A DNA stretch of 64,000 nt from Caballeronia glebae (GTDB taxonomy: Bacteria > Pseudomonadota > Gammaproteobacteria > Burkholderiales > Burkholderiaceae): contig NZ_FCOJ02000030.1 in the NCBI RefSeq assembly GCF_001545035.1, positions 24,860 to 88,859 of the forward strand, written 5' to 3'. The notes below the pieces were generated by a model. The model saw only the letters and a program-made list of their open reading frames with translations, did no database searches and was not told where the DNA came from. Of this stretch, positions 1 to 10,458 are shown in pieces. Each line of letters begins with the position of its first letter. Position 1 is the stretch's first letter. Position numbers and translations under genes: made by a program.

Positions 1-179
1 GCCACCTGAATTGCCGCGCGGCCCCAGTGGTACTTCTCGTCGATCGGATTGACAAAGAGCGTCCAGCCGTACTGCATGTTGGCGATCATCGCCATGCAAA
101 TCACGCCGAAAACCAACTGCACCCACGGCGACGCCAGGCGCGACGTCTTGTCTTCGCGGTCCATCTGGTGCATTCCCAT
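1..179 (-). CDS. MFS transporter, OxlT-like oxalate/formate antiporter (5' part only)
   Basis: The N-terminal 59 residues of a membrane transporter run off the left edge. The start ATG at 179 is preceded by an AAGGAG ribosome binding site (about 187-192). After a short charged leader comes a hydrophobic segment with the motif NMQYGWTLFVNPI, which I recognise from the OxlT group of the major facilitator superfamily (oxalate:formate exchange across the inner membrane). Substrate assignment rests on this one motif, because most of the protein lies outside the window. It is transcribed leftwards with its own upstream region. Confidence 0.75.
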   Translation of the reverse strand, partial: MGMHQMDREDKTSRLASPWVQLVFGVICMAMIANMQYGWTLFVNPIDEKYHWGRAAIQV

Positions 180-259
180 GCCTGTCTCCTTGGCAAATCT
201 GCCTTGTGTATTCGGACGCCGAACGACGCCTCTCGCGACGCTGGTTCATGCTGTGTCGC

Positions 260-283
260 ATATACACAGTATGTGATATATCA
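260..283. promoter_or_regulatory. AT-rich dyad upstream of the OxlT-like gene
   Basis: An AT-rich island in GC-rich sequence carries the inverted repeat CACA-gta-TGTG (265-275) flanked by TATA steps. It lies about 85-100 bp upstream of the transporter start. This fits an operator of a GntR-type or similar dimeric repressor, or the core promoter itself. No regulator is encoded nearby, so the ligand is unknown. The rest of 180-525 holds only the terminator at 377-411. Confidence 0.35.
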
Positions 284-376
284 AGTAAGTCAAGCGAAAG
301 AAATGGAGGGGTTTTCACTGAGCCGGACGGCCCTTGTAAGCGCATGAAAGCTGCAGTGCGCGCGCTTCGATCAGAC

Positions 377-411
377 AAAAAAAAAGCCCGGCAGAGGGAG
401 CGCTGCCGGGC
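377..411 (-). terminator. Rho-independent terminator of the porin gene
   Basis: A perfect 9-bp stem (386-394 with 403-411, GC-rich) with an 8-nt loop is followed on the minus strand by nine T (A-run at 377-385). It lies about 115 bp after the porin stop codon and faces the right way to end that transcript. Confidence 0.88.
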
Positions 412-525
412 GACGTGCGTGGGCGAGACATGGCAATCCGCAGCACGCCCCCTCTTTATAAATGAAAGTTAAACGTAATGTAAACGGGTATTTTTGTAGG
501 GTTTACGCTTCGTAGCTTTTAACCA

Positions 526-1926
526 TCAAAAGACATTCACGGGGATGTTGACCAACAAGCGATACACGTCGCTCGTGCCGTCCGGATAGTACGCGCTGTT
601 GGCGTGATGGTGCATGTAGAGGAACTTGATCGACGCGTTCTTGAGCTTGCCATCGGGTACCGTGTAGCTCGGAATCACGCCGATTTCGTAGTGCGTACCG
701 CCGATCGGCTTGCCGTTCACCAGGTAATTGGCCGCCTGAGCAGTGCCGCCGTTCGCCATCGCGCTGCCGTCCGCGTCCCAGCCATACGCGCCCCACACCA
801 GGAACTTCGCACCCGGCAGGCCGTACTCCTTCAAGTTGAGCGAATACGACAGGCTCACCGATTTTTCGTGCGGCTGGTTGTAGTCGACATCGAGCGAATT
901 CGAGAGATAGTCGCCCGCCGACTGGCCCACGTAGTCGAACGTCTGATCGCTCGCGATCTGCTGGAACGCGAACTGCACCGTATGCGCGCCGTGCGTGCCG
1001 GCGAGCGCGAGCGAATAGGCGTTGCTGTTGATCGAGCCTTGCAGCTTGTCGCCGATCGCGCCCGTGTAATAGTAGTTCAAGGAACCCGTCCAGCGGATGC
1101 TCTTCGGATCGCCAATGCTCTGCGTCGCCGTCAGGTAGTACTGCTGCCAAACGTTGTCCGCGACGCTGCCGTAGAGCGAGACGGTCGTATCCTCGCCGTG
1201 CGTCCATTCGCCGCCGAAGTACGAGAAGCGCGAGATGTGCGTGCCGCCGTATTCGCTCGTCAGGCCGGTGACGGTCGTCATGCCGCGCGCGATCACGCCA
1301 TCGACCGTGCCCGCCTTGAGCGTCAGATTCTTGATCTCGTCGCTGGCGAGCGAGAAGCCGCGGTAAGTCGGCGGCAAGGCGCGGTTGTCGTGCGGCACGA
1401 GAAACGGGTTGTCGAAGAGTTGCTGACCGTATTTCAGCACCGTGTTCGACACGCGCGCTTTCACGTCCCACACGCCCGGATACGCCCACGCGAGTTGATC
1501 CGAGCCGCCGCCGTCCGTGCCGACGTGCACGCGATTGCCCGCGCCCTGCCCGCCGTTCAGCTTCAACGCGCCGAAGAGCGACACGTCGCCGCCTAATCCG
1601 ATCAGCCCCTTCGTATAGCCGGATTCGAACACGGCCTGCGCGCCGAGCACCCAGGCGTCCTTTTTCCCCGCGCCCTTGAGATCGTCGTGCTCGGTGTAGG
1701 AACGGAACAGCATATTCAGATGCGAATCTTCGATGAAACCCTGCGCTTTCGACTGGTTGCTCACCGGCGCGTCGGCCTCGGTATTGGGCGGCGAATCCGG
1801 CGGCATCTCGGTGTGGCGCGAGAGCGGCTGAGTATCGGATTCATCGGCGTGCGCGGCAGCCGTGGCCGCCATGAAACCGCTGAACAACAAAATCGATAGC
1901 GCGAGTGAACGTTTTTGTTTTTTCAC
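526..1926 (-). CDS. OprD-family outer membrane porin
   Basis: 466 residues. I chose the GTG at 1926: it follows GGAG with 9-nt spacing and gives a clean signal peptide (KKQKRS, then a hydrophobic stretch ending near AAAHA). The mature part has the aromatic-rich alternating pattern of an 18-strand barrel, with OprD-type features such as the early segment FIEDSHLNMLFRSYTE and the motif LKAGTVDG. It ends in phenylalanine (NIPVNVF), as BamA-assembled porins do. OprD-type channels pass amino acids, peptides or small carboxylates. Lying beside the oligopeptide ABC operon, peptide uptake is a reasonable guess, but the gap at 1927-2150 and the opposite relative order argue for a separate transcript. 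Confidence 0.88.
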   Translation of the reverse strand: MKKQKRSLALSILLFSGFMAATAAAHADESDTQPLSRHTEMPPDSPPNTEADAPVSNQSKAQGFIEDSHLNMLFRSYTEHDDLKGAGKKDAWVLGAQAVFESGYTKGLIGLGGDVSLFGALKLNGGQGAGNRVHVGTDGGGSDQLAWAYPGVWDVKARVSNTVLKYGQQLFDNPFLVPHDNRALPPTYRGFSLASDEIKNLTLKAGTVDGVIARGMTTVTGLTSEYGGTHISRFSYFGGEWTHGEDTTVSLYGSVADNVWQQYYLTATQSIGDPKSIRWTGSLNYYYTGAIGDKLQGSINSNAYSLALAGTHGAHTVQFAFQQIASDQTFDYVGQSAGDYLSNSLDVDYNQPHEKSVSLSYSLNLKEYGLPGAKFLVWGAYGWDADGSAMANGGTAQAANYLVNGKPIGGTHYEIGVIPSYTVPDGKLKNASIKFLYMHHHANSAYYPDGTSDVYRLLVNIPVNVF

Positions 1927-2150
1927 GAGAAATGTCTCCACTTGTATTGATTCAACTGCAAACGGCTTTATCGAAACTGAGGATTGCGAATAGCCGCGCC
2001 CGGCGACGTGAAAAAGCGTCGAGGCGTGCGGGCGAATTTGGAAAACGGCGAAGGACGGGCGGCCTGGGCCGAACAGGTTATCGGACGGTATGGTTTGCGG
2101 GGATGTCTTCCTCGAATGTCGTTGATTTTCTAATCAGCGTGAATTGCCTT

Positions 2151-3126
2151 TCACGCAAACAGGCACGCCGCCGATGAATCGGACCCGAGCGTGCGCAGTG
2201 CGGGCACTTCGCGCGAGCAGGACGCCTGCGCCATCGGGCAGCGTGTATGAAATACGCAGCCCGATGGCGGATCGATCGGGCTCGGAATGTCGCCCGACAG
2301 AATCTGGACGGTCTTGGCGCGCTCGACGGCCGGATCGGGTACCCGCACCGCCGATAGCAACGCGCGCGTGTACGGATGGCGCGGCGTGTCATAGAGCGCG
2401 TGTTTCTCCGCGAGCTCCATGACACGGCCGAGATACATCACCATGACGCGATCGGAAATGTGACGCACCACGGCCAGATCGTGCGCGATGAAGACGAGCG
2501 CGAGCTTCATCTCCTTTTGCAGCGACTTGAGCAGATTGACGATCTGCGCCTGAATCGACACATCGAGCGCGGACACCGGCTCATCGCAAATGACGAGCTT
2601 CGGCTCGACGATCAGCGCCCGCGCAATGCCGATACGCTGACACTGCCCGCCCGAAAACTCGTGCGGATAGCGGTTGATCATCTGCTCGCGCAGGCCGACC
2701 TTCGCCATGATCGCGCGCACGCGTTCGTCGATTTCGCGCCGGGTGCAGCCGCGCCGATGCTCGACGAGCGGCTCCGCGATGATCTGCCCGATCGTCATGC
2801 GCGGATCGAGCGATGCGAGCGGGTCCTGAAAGATCATCTGCACGTCGGCGCGCACGCGATGCCATTCGCGCGCCGATGCGCCCGACAATCGCGATCCCAT
2901 CCACACAATCTCGCCGCTCGTCGCGGGAATGAGGTTCAGAATCGCACGCGACAAAGTGGACTTGCCGCAACCGGATTCGCCGACGACACCGAGCGTCTCG
3001 CCCGCCTTCAGGTCGAAGCTCACGCCGTCGACCGCCTTCAGCGTGCGGCGCGGCGCCCACGGCAGGCGGCTCTTCGGCTTCACCTGGAAATGCACGCGCA
3101 TGTCGCGCACGGAGAGCATCGTCGCG

Positions 3127-3134
<8 letters not shown>
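2151..3134 (-). CDS. oppF: Oligopeptide ABC transporter ATP-binding protein
   Basis: 327 residues, last gene of the operon. It contains the Walker A GESGCGKS, the ABC signature FSGGQCQRIGIARAL, Walker B LVICDEPVSALD and the H-loop IAHDLAVVRH. The C-terminal oligopeptide-transporter extension includes a Cys-containing segment (CVFHTRCPMAQASC) typical of OppF/DppF, which in some family members holds an iron-sulfur cluster. It energises uptake of peptides at the inner membrane as a heterodimer with the preceding gene. Its start overlaps the oppD stop by 8 nt, so the two are probably translationally coupled. Confidence 0.93.
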
Positions 3135-4125
<991 letters not shown>

Positions 4126-4128
4126 GGC

Positions 4129-5019
4129 TTACCTGTCCTTCGGATCGAGCGCGTCGCGCAGCCCGTCGCCGACAAAGTTGATGCAGTAAAGCGTGATCGA
4201 GAGCAGCGCCGCCGGGAACAGCAAAATCCACGGCGCGGACTCCATCACGCCGACGCCGTCCTGGATCAGCACGCCCCAGCTCGTCATCGGTTCCTGTACG
4301 CCGAGTCCGAGAAACGACAGCACCGATTCCGTGAGGATCACGGCGGGCACGGTCACGGTCGTATAGATTGCGACGATGCCGAGCAGGTTCGGCACCACAT
4401 GCCGCGCGATGATGCGTCGCGTCGGCACGCCGATCGCGCGCGCCGCCTCGACGTATTCCTTCGAGCGGATCGACAGTGTCTGACCGCGCACGACGCGCGC
4501 CATGTCCATCCACGAAAAGATCGTGATGGTGATGACGACGAGATAGAACTCGCGGCCGAGCAGCGTCACCATCAGAATCGCGATGAGCAGGTACGGGATC
4601 GCGTACATCATGTCGACGAAGCGCATCATCGCGTTATCGACGCGTCCGCCGACGAAGCCCGCGATCGCGCCCCACGCGATGCCGAGCGTGACCGAGGCGA
4701 GCGTGGCGAGCGCGCCGATCATCAGCGACACGCGGCCGCCGATCAGGCAGCGCACGAGCAGATCGCGGCCGGTGTCGTCGGTGCCGAACAGGTGCCAGTT
4801 CGCGAGCATGGGCGCGACGCTCGTCGCATTCCAGTCGGTGGAATCGAACTCGTTCGGCAGCAGCCACGGTCCGACGATGCACGCGAGCGTGATGAGCACG
4901 AGCAGCGCGAGACTCACGACCGCCGCCTTGTTGCGCAGAAAACGCGCGCGCGCGTCCTGCCACGGGCTGCGGCCCACGACCGCCTTTTCGAGCATCGGCG
5001 CCAGAGAAGCAGATTTCAT
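4129..5019 (-). CDS. oppC: Oligopeptide ABC transporter permease
   Basis: 296 residues. The start is set at ATG 5019 (MKSASLAP), behind an AAAGGGC-type site. A longer in-frame reading upstream is Arg/Ala-rich noise antisense to nothing useful and overlaps oppB. It has an N-terminal OppC-type cytoplasmic leader and membrane anchor (SLALLVLITLACIVGPWL), then a periplasmic stretch with the family motif FGTDDTGRDLL. Five further helices follow, with the EAA loop near EAARAIGVPTRRIIARHVVPN that contacts the ATPases. It pairs with OppB to form the channel. Confidence 0.93.
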   Translation of the reverse strand: MKSASLAPMLEKAVVGRSPWQDARARFLRNKAAVVSLALLVLITLACIVGPWLLPNEFDSTDWNATSVAPMLANWHLFGTDDTGRDLLVRCLIGGRVSLMIGALATLASVTLGIAWGAIAGFVGGRVDNAMMRFVDMMYAIPYLLIAILMVTLLGREFYLVVITITIFSWMDMARVVRGQTLSIRSKEYVEAARAIGVPTRRIIARHVVPNLLGIVAIYTTVTVPAVILTESVLSFLGLGVQEPMTSWGVLIQDGVGVMESAPWILLFPAALLSITLYCINFVGDGLRDALDPKDR

Positions 5020-5030
5020 CGTGCGCCCTT

Positions 5031-5951
5031 TCAATAACGAATTTTCGGATCGAGCCACGCATACGCGAGGTCGACCAGCAGGTTGAGCAGCACGGCCACC
5101 ACGGTGACGAGCACGACGAGTCCGAGCACGAGCGTGTAGTCGCGATTGGCCGCGCCGTTCACGATGAGCTTGCCGATGCCCGGCAGCGAGAACACCGATT
5201 CCGTCACGACCGCCGCGGTGATCGACGAGATCGCGAGCGGACCGATCACCGAGACGACTGGAATCAGCGTTGGCCTGAGCGCATGACGCAGCACGACGGT
5301 GCGCATCGGCAAACCTTTCGCGCGCGCGGTGCGGATGTAGTTCGTGTTCAGCACCTCGATCAAGCTCGAGCGCGTCACGCGGCCGACCGTCGCGACGTTG
5401 ATCATCACGAGCAGCGCGATGGGCAGCGCCATGTAGCGCAACTGGAAGTCGTTCCAGCCGCCGGCGGGCAGCCACTTAAGCAGGATCGCGAAGACGAGGA
5501 TCAGCACCGGCCCGAGCACGAACGACGGAAACGCGTTGCCCGCGTTGCTGGCGAGCATGAGCACGTAGTCGGCCATGCTGTTGCGGCGCAGCGCCGCCGC
5601 GATGCCGAGCCCGACGCCGATCACGATGGCGAGCAGCATCGACACGCCGCCGATCGTGAGCGACACCGGCAGCGCGCGCAGCACGAGATCGTTCACGCTC
5701 CAGTCGGCATAACGGAACGAGGCGCCGAGATCGCCGTGTAAGAGGCCGTCGAGATAGAGCAGATATTGCTTCCACAGCGGCTGGTCGAGGTGATATTTCG
5801 CCTGCAGGTTCGCGAGCACTTCGGCCGGAATCTTGCGCTCGCCGTCGAACGGACCGCCCGGCGTCGCGTGCAAGAGCAGATAGCAGATCGTCACGACGAT
5901 CAGCAAAGTCGGCAGCGTGAGCAACACGCGCCGCAACGTGTAGGACCACAT
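5031..5951 (-). CDS. oppB: Oligopeptide ABC transporter permease
   Basis: 306 residues and six predicted membrane helices. It begins with the characteristic N-terminus MWSYTLRRVLLTLPTLL and the early motif HATPGGPFDGERK. The EAA loop is seen in RTARAKGLPMRTVVLRHALRPT. The C-terminus DLAYAWLDPKIRY is the usual OppB/DppB ending. It sits 30 nt downstream of oppA and 11 nt upstream of oppC in the same direction. The GERKI motif favours oligopeptide (Opp) over dipeptide (Dpp) transport. Confidence 0.93.
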   Translation of the reverse strand: MWSYTLRRVLLTLPTLLIVVTICYLLLHATPGGPFDGERKIPAEVLANLQAKYHLDQPLWKQYLLYLDGLLHGDLGASFRYADWSVNDLVLRALPVSLTIGGVSMLLAIVIGVGLGIAAALRRNSMADYVLMLASNAGNAFPSFVLGPVLILVFAILLKWLPAGGWNDFQLRYMALPIALLVMINVATVGRVTRSSLIEVLNTNYIRTARAKGLPMRTVVLRHALRPTLIPVVSVIGPLAISSITAAVVTESVFSLPGIGKLIVNGAANRDYTLVLGLVVLVTVVAVLLNLLVDLAYAWLDPKIRY

Positions 5952-5981
5952 GAGGTTTCGCCTTCGCTTATGTCAGTGAGG

Positions 5982-7616
5982 TCAGTGCTTGACGATGTAG
6001 AGATCCTTGCTGTGGTAGCGGTCCATCGGGTTCTTCAGCGAGTATCCGCCCACATAGCTTTTGACGAGGCGCGGCAGGCCGTATTGCAGCAGCGGCAGCA
6101 TCGGATAGTCGTCCATCACGATCTTCGCGGCCTGCGTCTGCAACTGCGTGCGCTTCGCTTGATCCGTGATTTGCGTTGCTTCCTTGATCAGCGCGTCGGC
6201 CTTTGGGTTGCAGTTGAAGTTGTCGTTCTGATCGGAACCGCATTGAACGAGTTGCAGGAAAGTCGTCGCGTCGTTGTAGTCCGCCACCCAGCCGTTGCGT
6301 GCGATCTGATAGTCGCCCTCGTGGCGCTTCTTCAGCAGCACCTTGAACTCCATCGCCTCGATGTCCGTCGCGAGGCCGAGCTTCGTTTTCCATTCCGACG
6401 CGACGAAGATCGCCATCTTCTTGTTGTAATCGCTGGTGTTCATCGCAAAACGCAGCTTCGTGCCGGGCTTCACGCCCGCCTGTTCGAGCAGCTTCTTCGC
6501 TTCCTCGACGCGCTTGGCCATCGGCCACGAAGCCCAGTCGTAGGACGTGACCTCCGCGCCGACCACGCCCTTTGGCAGCACCGAGTACAGCGGAATCTGA
6601 CCATCGGCGGTGACGCGCTGCGCGAGCAGATCGCGGTCGACGACCATCGAGAGCGCCTTGCGCACGCGCACGTCTTTCAGCAGCGGATCGCGATTGTTGA
6701 AACTGTAGTAGCGCGTGCCCAGGATCAGCGAATTTCGCGCGTCGCTCGGGAACTGCTTGACGTACTTGGCGTAGGTTCCCGTCGGCATCTGATAGGTCAT
6801 GTCGTTCTCGCCGGACTGGAACAGTTTGACGTCCGTGTTTTCGTCTTCCACAGGCAGATAAGTGACCTGCGTCAGTTGCACATTCGCCTTGTCCCAATAG
6901 TTCGGGTTCTTCACCATCACGATCTTGCTGTTGACCTGCCAGTCCTTAAGCTGAAACGGGCCGTTGCTCACGAGGTTGCCGGGCTTCGTCCAGTTCTTTC
7001 CGAACTTCTCGACGCTCGCGCGATGCGCCGGCGCAAAGTTCGGATTCGACATCAGTTCGGGCATGAACGGAACCGGTCCGGATGTCTTGACTTCGACCGT
7101 GTACGCATCGATCGCGCGTACGCCGAGCGCGCCGACAGGCTTTTTGCCAGCGGCGACTTCGTTGCCGTTCAGTAGGAACACACCGAAGACATTGGCGTAG
7201 GACGACGCCGTCTTCGGATCGACGAAGCGCTGAATGCCGTAGACGAAATCGTTTGCGGTGACGGCGTCGCCATTGGACCAGCGGGCGTTCTTGCGCAAGT
7301 GGAAAATCCAGGTCGTCGCGTCCTTCTGTTCCCACTTCTCGGCGACGCCCGGAACCACCGCGCCATCGTTGTTCGTGGCGGTCAGGCTCTCGAAAAGATC
7401 CATCGTGAGGTTGTATGCGCCCACGGATTCCACCATCGCCGGGTCGAGCGTCTCGGTTTCCGAGCCGTTGTTGCGCACGAGTTCCTGCTTGGCGGCGAGC
7501 GCAACGCCCGGCGGCACGATGGCGGCCGACGCGTTCAGCGCGGAGCAGGCAAGCAGCGCCGTTGCGGCGGCGAGCTTCGTGCATCGGATCGAAATCTGGG
7601 GAATGTCAAAAAACAT
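5982..7616 (-). CDS. oppA: Periplasmic oligopeptide-binding protein
   Basis: 544 residues, first gene of the operon. I prefer ATG 7616 to the adjacent GTG at 7619; AAGGA lies 8 nt upstream of the ATG. An N-terminal signal peptide (TKLAAATALLACSALNASA) is followed by the SBP family 5 fold. Diagnostic segments are GSETETLDP near the mature start, the loop GVAEKWEQKDATTWIFHLRK, and NGWVADYNDATTFLQL. It captures peptides in the periplasm and hands them to OppBC. Being promoter-proximal fits the excess of binding protein usually needed. A perfect 18-nt palindrome lies about 90 bp upstream. Confidence 0.94.
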   Translation of the reverse strand: MFFDIPQISIRCTKLAAATALLACSALNASAAIVPPGVALAAKQELVRNNGSETETLDPAMVESVGAYNLTMDLFESLTATNNDGAVVPGVAEKWEQKDATTWIFHLRKNARWSNGDAVTANDFVYGIQRFVDPKTASSYANVFGVFLLNGNEVAAGKKPVGALGVRAIDAYTVEVKTSGPVPFMPELMSNPNFAPAHRASVEKFGKNWTKPGNLVSNGPFQLKDWQVNSKIVMVKNPNYWDKANVQLTQVTYLPVEDENTDVKLFQSGENDMTYQMPTGTYAKYVKQFPSDARNSLILGTRYYSFNNRDPLLKDVRVRKALSMVVDRDLLAQRVTADGQIPLYSVLPKGVVGAEVTSYDWASWPMAKRVEEAKKLLEQAGVKPGTKLRFAMNTSDYNKKMAIFVASEWKTKLGLATDIEAMEFKVLLKKRHEGDYQIARNGWVADYNDATTFLQLVQCGSDQNDNFNCNPKADALIKEATQITDQAKRTQLQTQAAKIVMDDYPMLPLLQYGLPRLVKSYVGGYSLKNPMDRYHSKDLYIVKH

Positions 7617-7702
7617 CACAGGAATCCTTCTTTGTCTCGTTTATCGGTTATCGCCTTTCGCCGTGCTTGCGAACTTTCGCAGTCCTTCGCGCATCGCTTT
7701 GC

Positions 7703-7720
7703 TTATCTCGATCGAGATAA
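7703..7720. promoter_or_regulatory. 18-nt perfect palindrome between oppA and the LysR gene
   Basis: The sequence TTATCTCGATCGAGATAA reads identically on both strands. It lies about 90 bp upstream of oppA in the 435-bp divergent region (7617-8051). It fits the ATC-N-GAT dyad of LysR-type operators, so the divergent LysR protein is the natural candidate binder; this is inference. Otherwise the region contains only the weaker dyad at 7908-7928 and no open gene. Confidence 0.45.
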
Positions 7721-7907
7721 AAGAGCGGCATCGAAACTAGCGAATCCAACGAAAGGCTTTCTATTTACTGCCGGCGCGCCGCGCATGTTGCGGGCTTGCG
7801 CTTCGCGTCGGCGGGCGTTTGCTGCGCGGACGCGTTCAATCGCGCTTTGGGCTGGCGGCGAGTATTTCGCATCAATAAGACGGATGCCACTCACATGTGC
7901 TTATCGT

Positions 7908-7928
7908 GACTAAATTTTTCGAATAGTC
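7908..7928. promoter_or_regulatory. GACTA-N11-TAGTC dyad upstream of the LysR gene
   Basis: Two 5-nt inverted arms (7908-7912 and 7924-7928) are separated by an AT-rich 11-nt core. The spacing matches the T-N11-A layout bound by LysR proteins. It lies about 125 bp upstream of the regulator start, a plausible autoregulatory site. Short arms make chance occurrence possible. Confidence 0.3.
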
Positions 7929-8051
7929 GTTCGATTTGTTGGATAAACGCACTTTCGAGGTCTCGTCGGCCGAACAGGACCACGGCAGCAAGTGCTTGTT
8001 TCCTATAAGATTGCGTCGCCGTATAACCGCCGCTCCAGAGCCGTCCGAAAG

Positions 8052-8981
8052 ATGATCCGTTTTCGCCAGATCGAGGCATTTCGCAGCCTCATCATGACCG
8101 GCACCAGTGTCGGCGCAGCAAAAAAGCTCCACGTTACGCAGCCCGCGATCAGCCGCCTGATCGCCGATCTCGAAGCCGATCTCGGCTTCAGTCTGTTCTC
8201 GCGCATCGGCGGCCGTCTCAATCCGACGACGGCCGGCTTGCGCTTTTACAAGTCCGTCGAGGAGAACTTTCTCGGGCTGGAGCGTTTGAGACAGGTCGCG
8301 GAAATGATTCGCGAGGAAGCCTCCGATCGCCTCACGGTCGCGTGCATGCCCGTGCTCGCAACGACGCTCCTGCCGCCCGTGCTCGCCGATTTCACCGAGC
8401 GTCATCCCGGCGTGCCGATCAAGGTCGACTCGGTGAAAGTGCCCGAAGTGCTGGTGAACCTGCAGAACCACAAGGCCGATGTCGCGCTGAGCCTCGCGTT
8501 TCCGGCGGTCGCGGGGATCGAGGTGGAGACGCTGCTCAAGGCGCGCGCGGCGTGCGCGATGCCCGCCACGCACAGGCTCGCGAAAAAGAAGATCGTGCGC
8601 CCGTCCGACTTGCGCGGCGAACAGCTCATCGGCTGGCTGCCGAACTCGCGCCAGCCTTACGAGGCGGAGCAATCGCTCATTTCATCCACCGAGGATCGGC
8701 CGCGCTACACCGTTTTCACCGACACGGCGCACACGCGCTACGCAATGGTCGCGGGCGGGCTCGGCATTTCGATCGTCGAGCCGTTCGCGGCGAAGGTCTG
8801 GCGCCCGCACGGCGTGGTCGTGCGGCCGTTCGAGACCGACATCGAGTATGAATACGTGCTGTCGTATCCGAGCAGCGGCATTCGCTCGGATCTGGTTACA
8901 TCGTTCCGGAATTCCGCGAAACGCGTCGTCGAGCATTATTCGTTCGAGGCGGCGGAAGAAGCCTCTCTCGCGGCGGACTAA
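8052..8981 (+). CDS. LysR-family transcriptional regulator
   Basis: 309 residues from ATG 8052 (MIRFRQIEAFRSL). The residues added by the upstream alternative start at 7992 do not resemble the family. The N-terminal winged helix-turn-helix is clear (SVGAAKKLHVTQPAISRLIADLEADLGFSLF). A periplasmic-binding-protein-like effector domain follows, beginning DRLTVACMPVLATTLLPPVL. The N-terminus resembles the OccR/NocR subgroup, which responds to opines and amino acids. Divergent from the opp operon, it probably regulates peptide uptake and itself. Confidence 0.9.
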   Translation: MIRFRQIEAFRSLIMTGTSVGAAKKLHVTQPAISRLIADLEADLGFSLFSRIGGRLNPTTAGLRFYKSVEENFLGLERLRQVAEMIREEASDRLTVACMPVLATTLLPPVLADFTERHPGVPIKVDSVKVPEVLVNLQNHKADVALSLAFPAVAGIEVETLLKARAACAMPATHRLAKKKIVRPSDLRGEQLIGWLPNSRQPYEAEQSLISSTEDRPRYTVFTDTAHTRYAMVAGGLGISIVEPFAAKVWRPHGVVVRPFETDIEYEYVLSYPSSGIRSDLVTSFRNSAKRVVEHYSFEAAEEASLAAD

Positions 8982-8996
8982 CGAGTCGCGCGCGGC

Positions 8997-9464
8997 TCAG
9001 CCGCCGAACAGCTTTCTCGCGCGCTCGCGCATTTGCTCGGGCGGCACGTCCTCGATGTGGGTCGCGACCCACCACACATGTCCGAACGGATCGCGCAGCT
9101 TGCCGCCGCGATCGCCGTAGAACTGGTCTTCGACGGGGCGCAGGATCGTCGCGCCTTCGTCGGCGGCGCGTTGCGCGACCGCATCGACGTCCGTCACGTA
9201 GAGATGCAGCATCACCGGCGTGCCACCGACAGAAAGCGGTCCGACCGTGCCGTAATCGGGGAATTCGTCGCACAGGTAAATGACGTTGCCCCCAATCGAC
9301 AATTCCGCGTGACCGATACGCCCGTCCGGCTGCTCGATCCTGAACGTTTCGGTCGCGCCGAAAACCTTCGTGTAGAACTCGATGGCGCTGCCGCAGCCCG
9401 CCACCGCCATGTACGGAATCACGCCGCGACGGTCGTTCGGAATCGGATCGACTTGGGAAGTCAT
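8997..9464 (-). CDS. VOC (glyoxalase/bleomycin resistance) superfamily protein, PhnB-like
   Basis: 155 residues from ATG 9464, preceded by AGGAG. The fold is a paired beta-alpha-beta-beta-beta module. Recognisable segments are the opening GVIPYMAVAGCGSAIEFYTKVFGA, the middle IGHAELSIGGNVIYLCDE and the ending GGKLRDPFGHVWWVATHIED, typical of the PhnB/YdhR-like VOC group. H and E residues in the expected metal-ligand strands are present, but the substrate cannot be deduced. It stands alone, convergent with the LysR gene and divergent from the SDR gene. Confidence 0.85.
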   Translation of the reverse strand: MTSQVDPIPNDRRGVIPYMAVAGCGSAIEFYTKVFGATETFRIEQPDGRIGHAELSIGGNVIYLCDEFPDYGTVGPLSVGGTPVMLHLYVTDVDAVAQRAADEGATILRPVEDQFYGDRGGKLRDPFGHVWWVATHIEDVPPEQMRERARKLFGG

Positions 9465-9629
9465 GTCTGTCTCCTGGAGGGTCGCGGGCGCCCCGCCCGC
9501 GCCTTCTTCGACACACGCGCGACGCGAATGGTGCCCCGCCCCGGACTCGCCGCCGTACACGGTTGCGCGCTTCGTTTCATACTCTCGTCTGTTGCGCTCG
9601 CTTCACTCCCTCATCCACATGGAGCACTC

Positions 9630-10391
9630 ATGCACGACCTGAAAGGCAAATCGATTCTCATCACCGGCGCGAGCACGGGCATCGGCGCCGCGGCGGCGCG
9701 GGCGTTCGCGCAATACGGCGCGAACGTCGCGGTGCACTACAACAGCTCCAAAGACAAAGCCGAGGAAGTCGCGAAGGACGTGCGCGCGCTCGGCGTCAGC
9801 GCGATCACCGTCGGCGCGGACGTGCGCGACTCGAAAGCCATCGACGCGGCCGTCGCGCAAGTCGTCGATAGCTTCGGCAAGATCGACGTGCTGATCAACA
9901 ACGCGGGCAGCCTCGTGAAACGCGAGCCGATCGCGTCCGTGAGCGACGAGCTCTTCGACGAGGTCATGCACATCAACGCGCGCTCGGTGGTCGCGTTCAC
10001 GCGCGCGGCGCTGCCGTCGTTGCGCTCGGGCGGCGGCGGCTCGATCATCAACGTGACATCGGTGGCGGCGCGCAACGGCGGCGGCCCGGGCGCGCTGCTT
10101 TATGCCGCATCGAAAGGTTTCGTCAGCACGATCACCAAGGGCATGGCGAAGGAACTGATGCCGGAGCGCATCCGCGTGAACGCGGTCGCGCCCGGCGTGA
10201 TCCAGACGCCGTTTCAGGAGCGCTTCACGACGCCCGAGCAGCTCGAATCCTTCCGCAAGTCCATTCCGATGGGTTTCATCGGCGAGCCCGACGATTGCAG
10301 CGGCGCGTTCCTCTATCTGGCGTCGGAGGCGATGTCGCGCTATGTGACCGGGCAGATCATCGACGTGAACGGCGGCCAGCTAATGCCCTGA
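9630..10391 (+). CDS. Short-chain dehydrogenase/reductase (SDR)
   Basis: 253 residues, with GGAG 6 nt upstream of the ATG. Classical SDR features: cofactor motif TGASTGIG, the NNAG stretch (DVLINNAGSLV), catalytic serine in IINVTSVAARNG, catalytic Tyr/Lys in YAASKGF, and the C-terminal YVTGQIIDVNGGQ. It will be a soluble NAD(P)-dependent oxidoreductase of the FabG-like group; the substrate is not evident. It is divergent from the VOC gene and followed by ggt after 67 nt. Confidence 0.9.
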   Translation: MHDLKGKSILITGASTGIGAAAARAFAQYGANVAVHYNSSKDKAEEVAKDVRALGVSAITVGADVRDSKAIDAAVAQVVDSFGKIDVLINNAGSLVKREPIASVSDELFDEVMHINARSVVAFTRAALPSLRSGGGGSIINVTSVAARNGGGPGALLYAASKGFVSTITKGMAKELMPERIRVNAVAPGVIQTPFQERFTTPEQLESFRKSIPMGFIGEPDDCSGAFLYLASEAMSRYVTGQIIDVNGGQLMP

Positions 10392-10458
10392 TCGCCACCC
10401 CGCTCGTGGTATATAAGCGTTGATCTCTCGTGAGACGCAACAAAGGAGAACGCAGGAG

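Noticed and set aside
5020..5475. N-terminal extension of OppC
   Set aside because: The in-frame residues before 5019 are Arg/Ala-rich, overlap oppB and do not resemble any permease leader.
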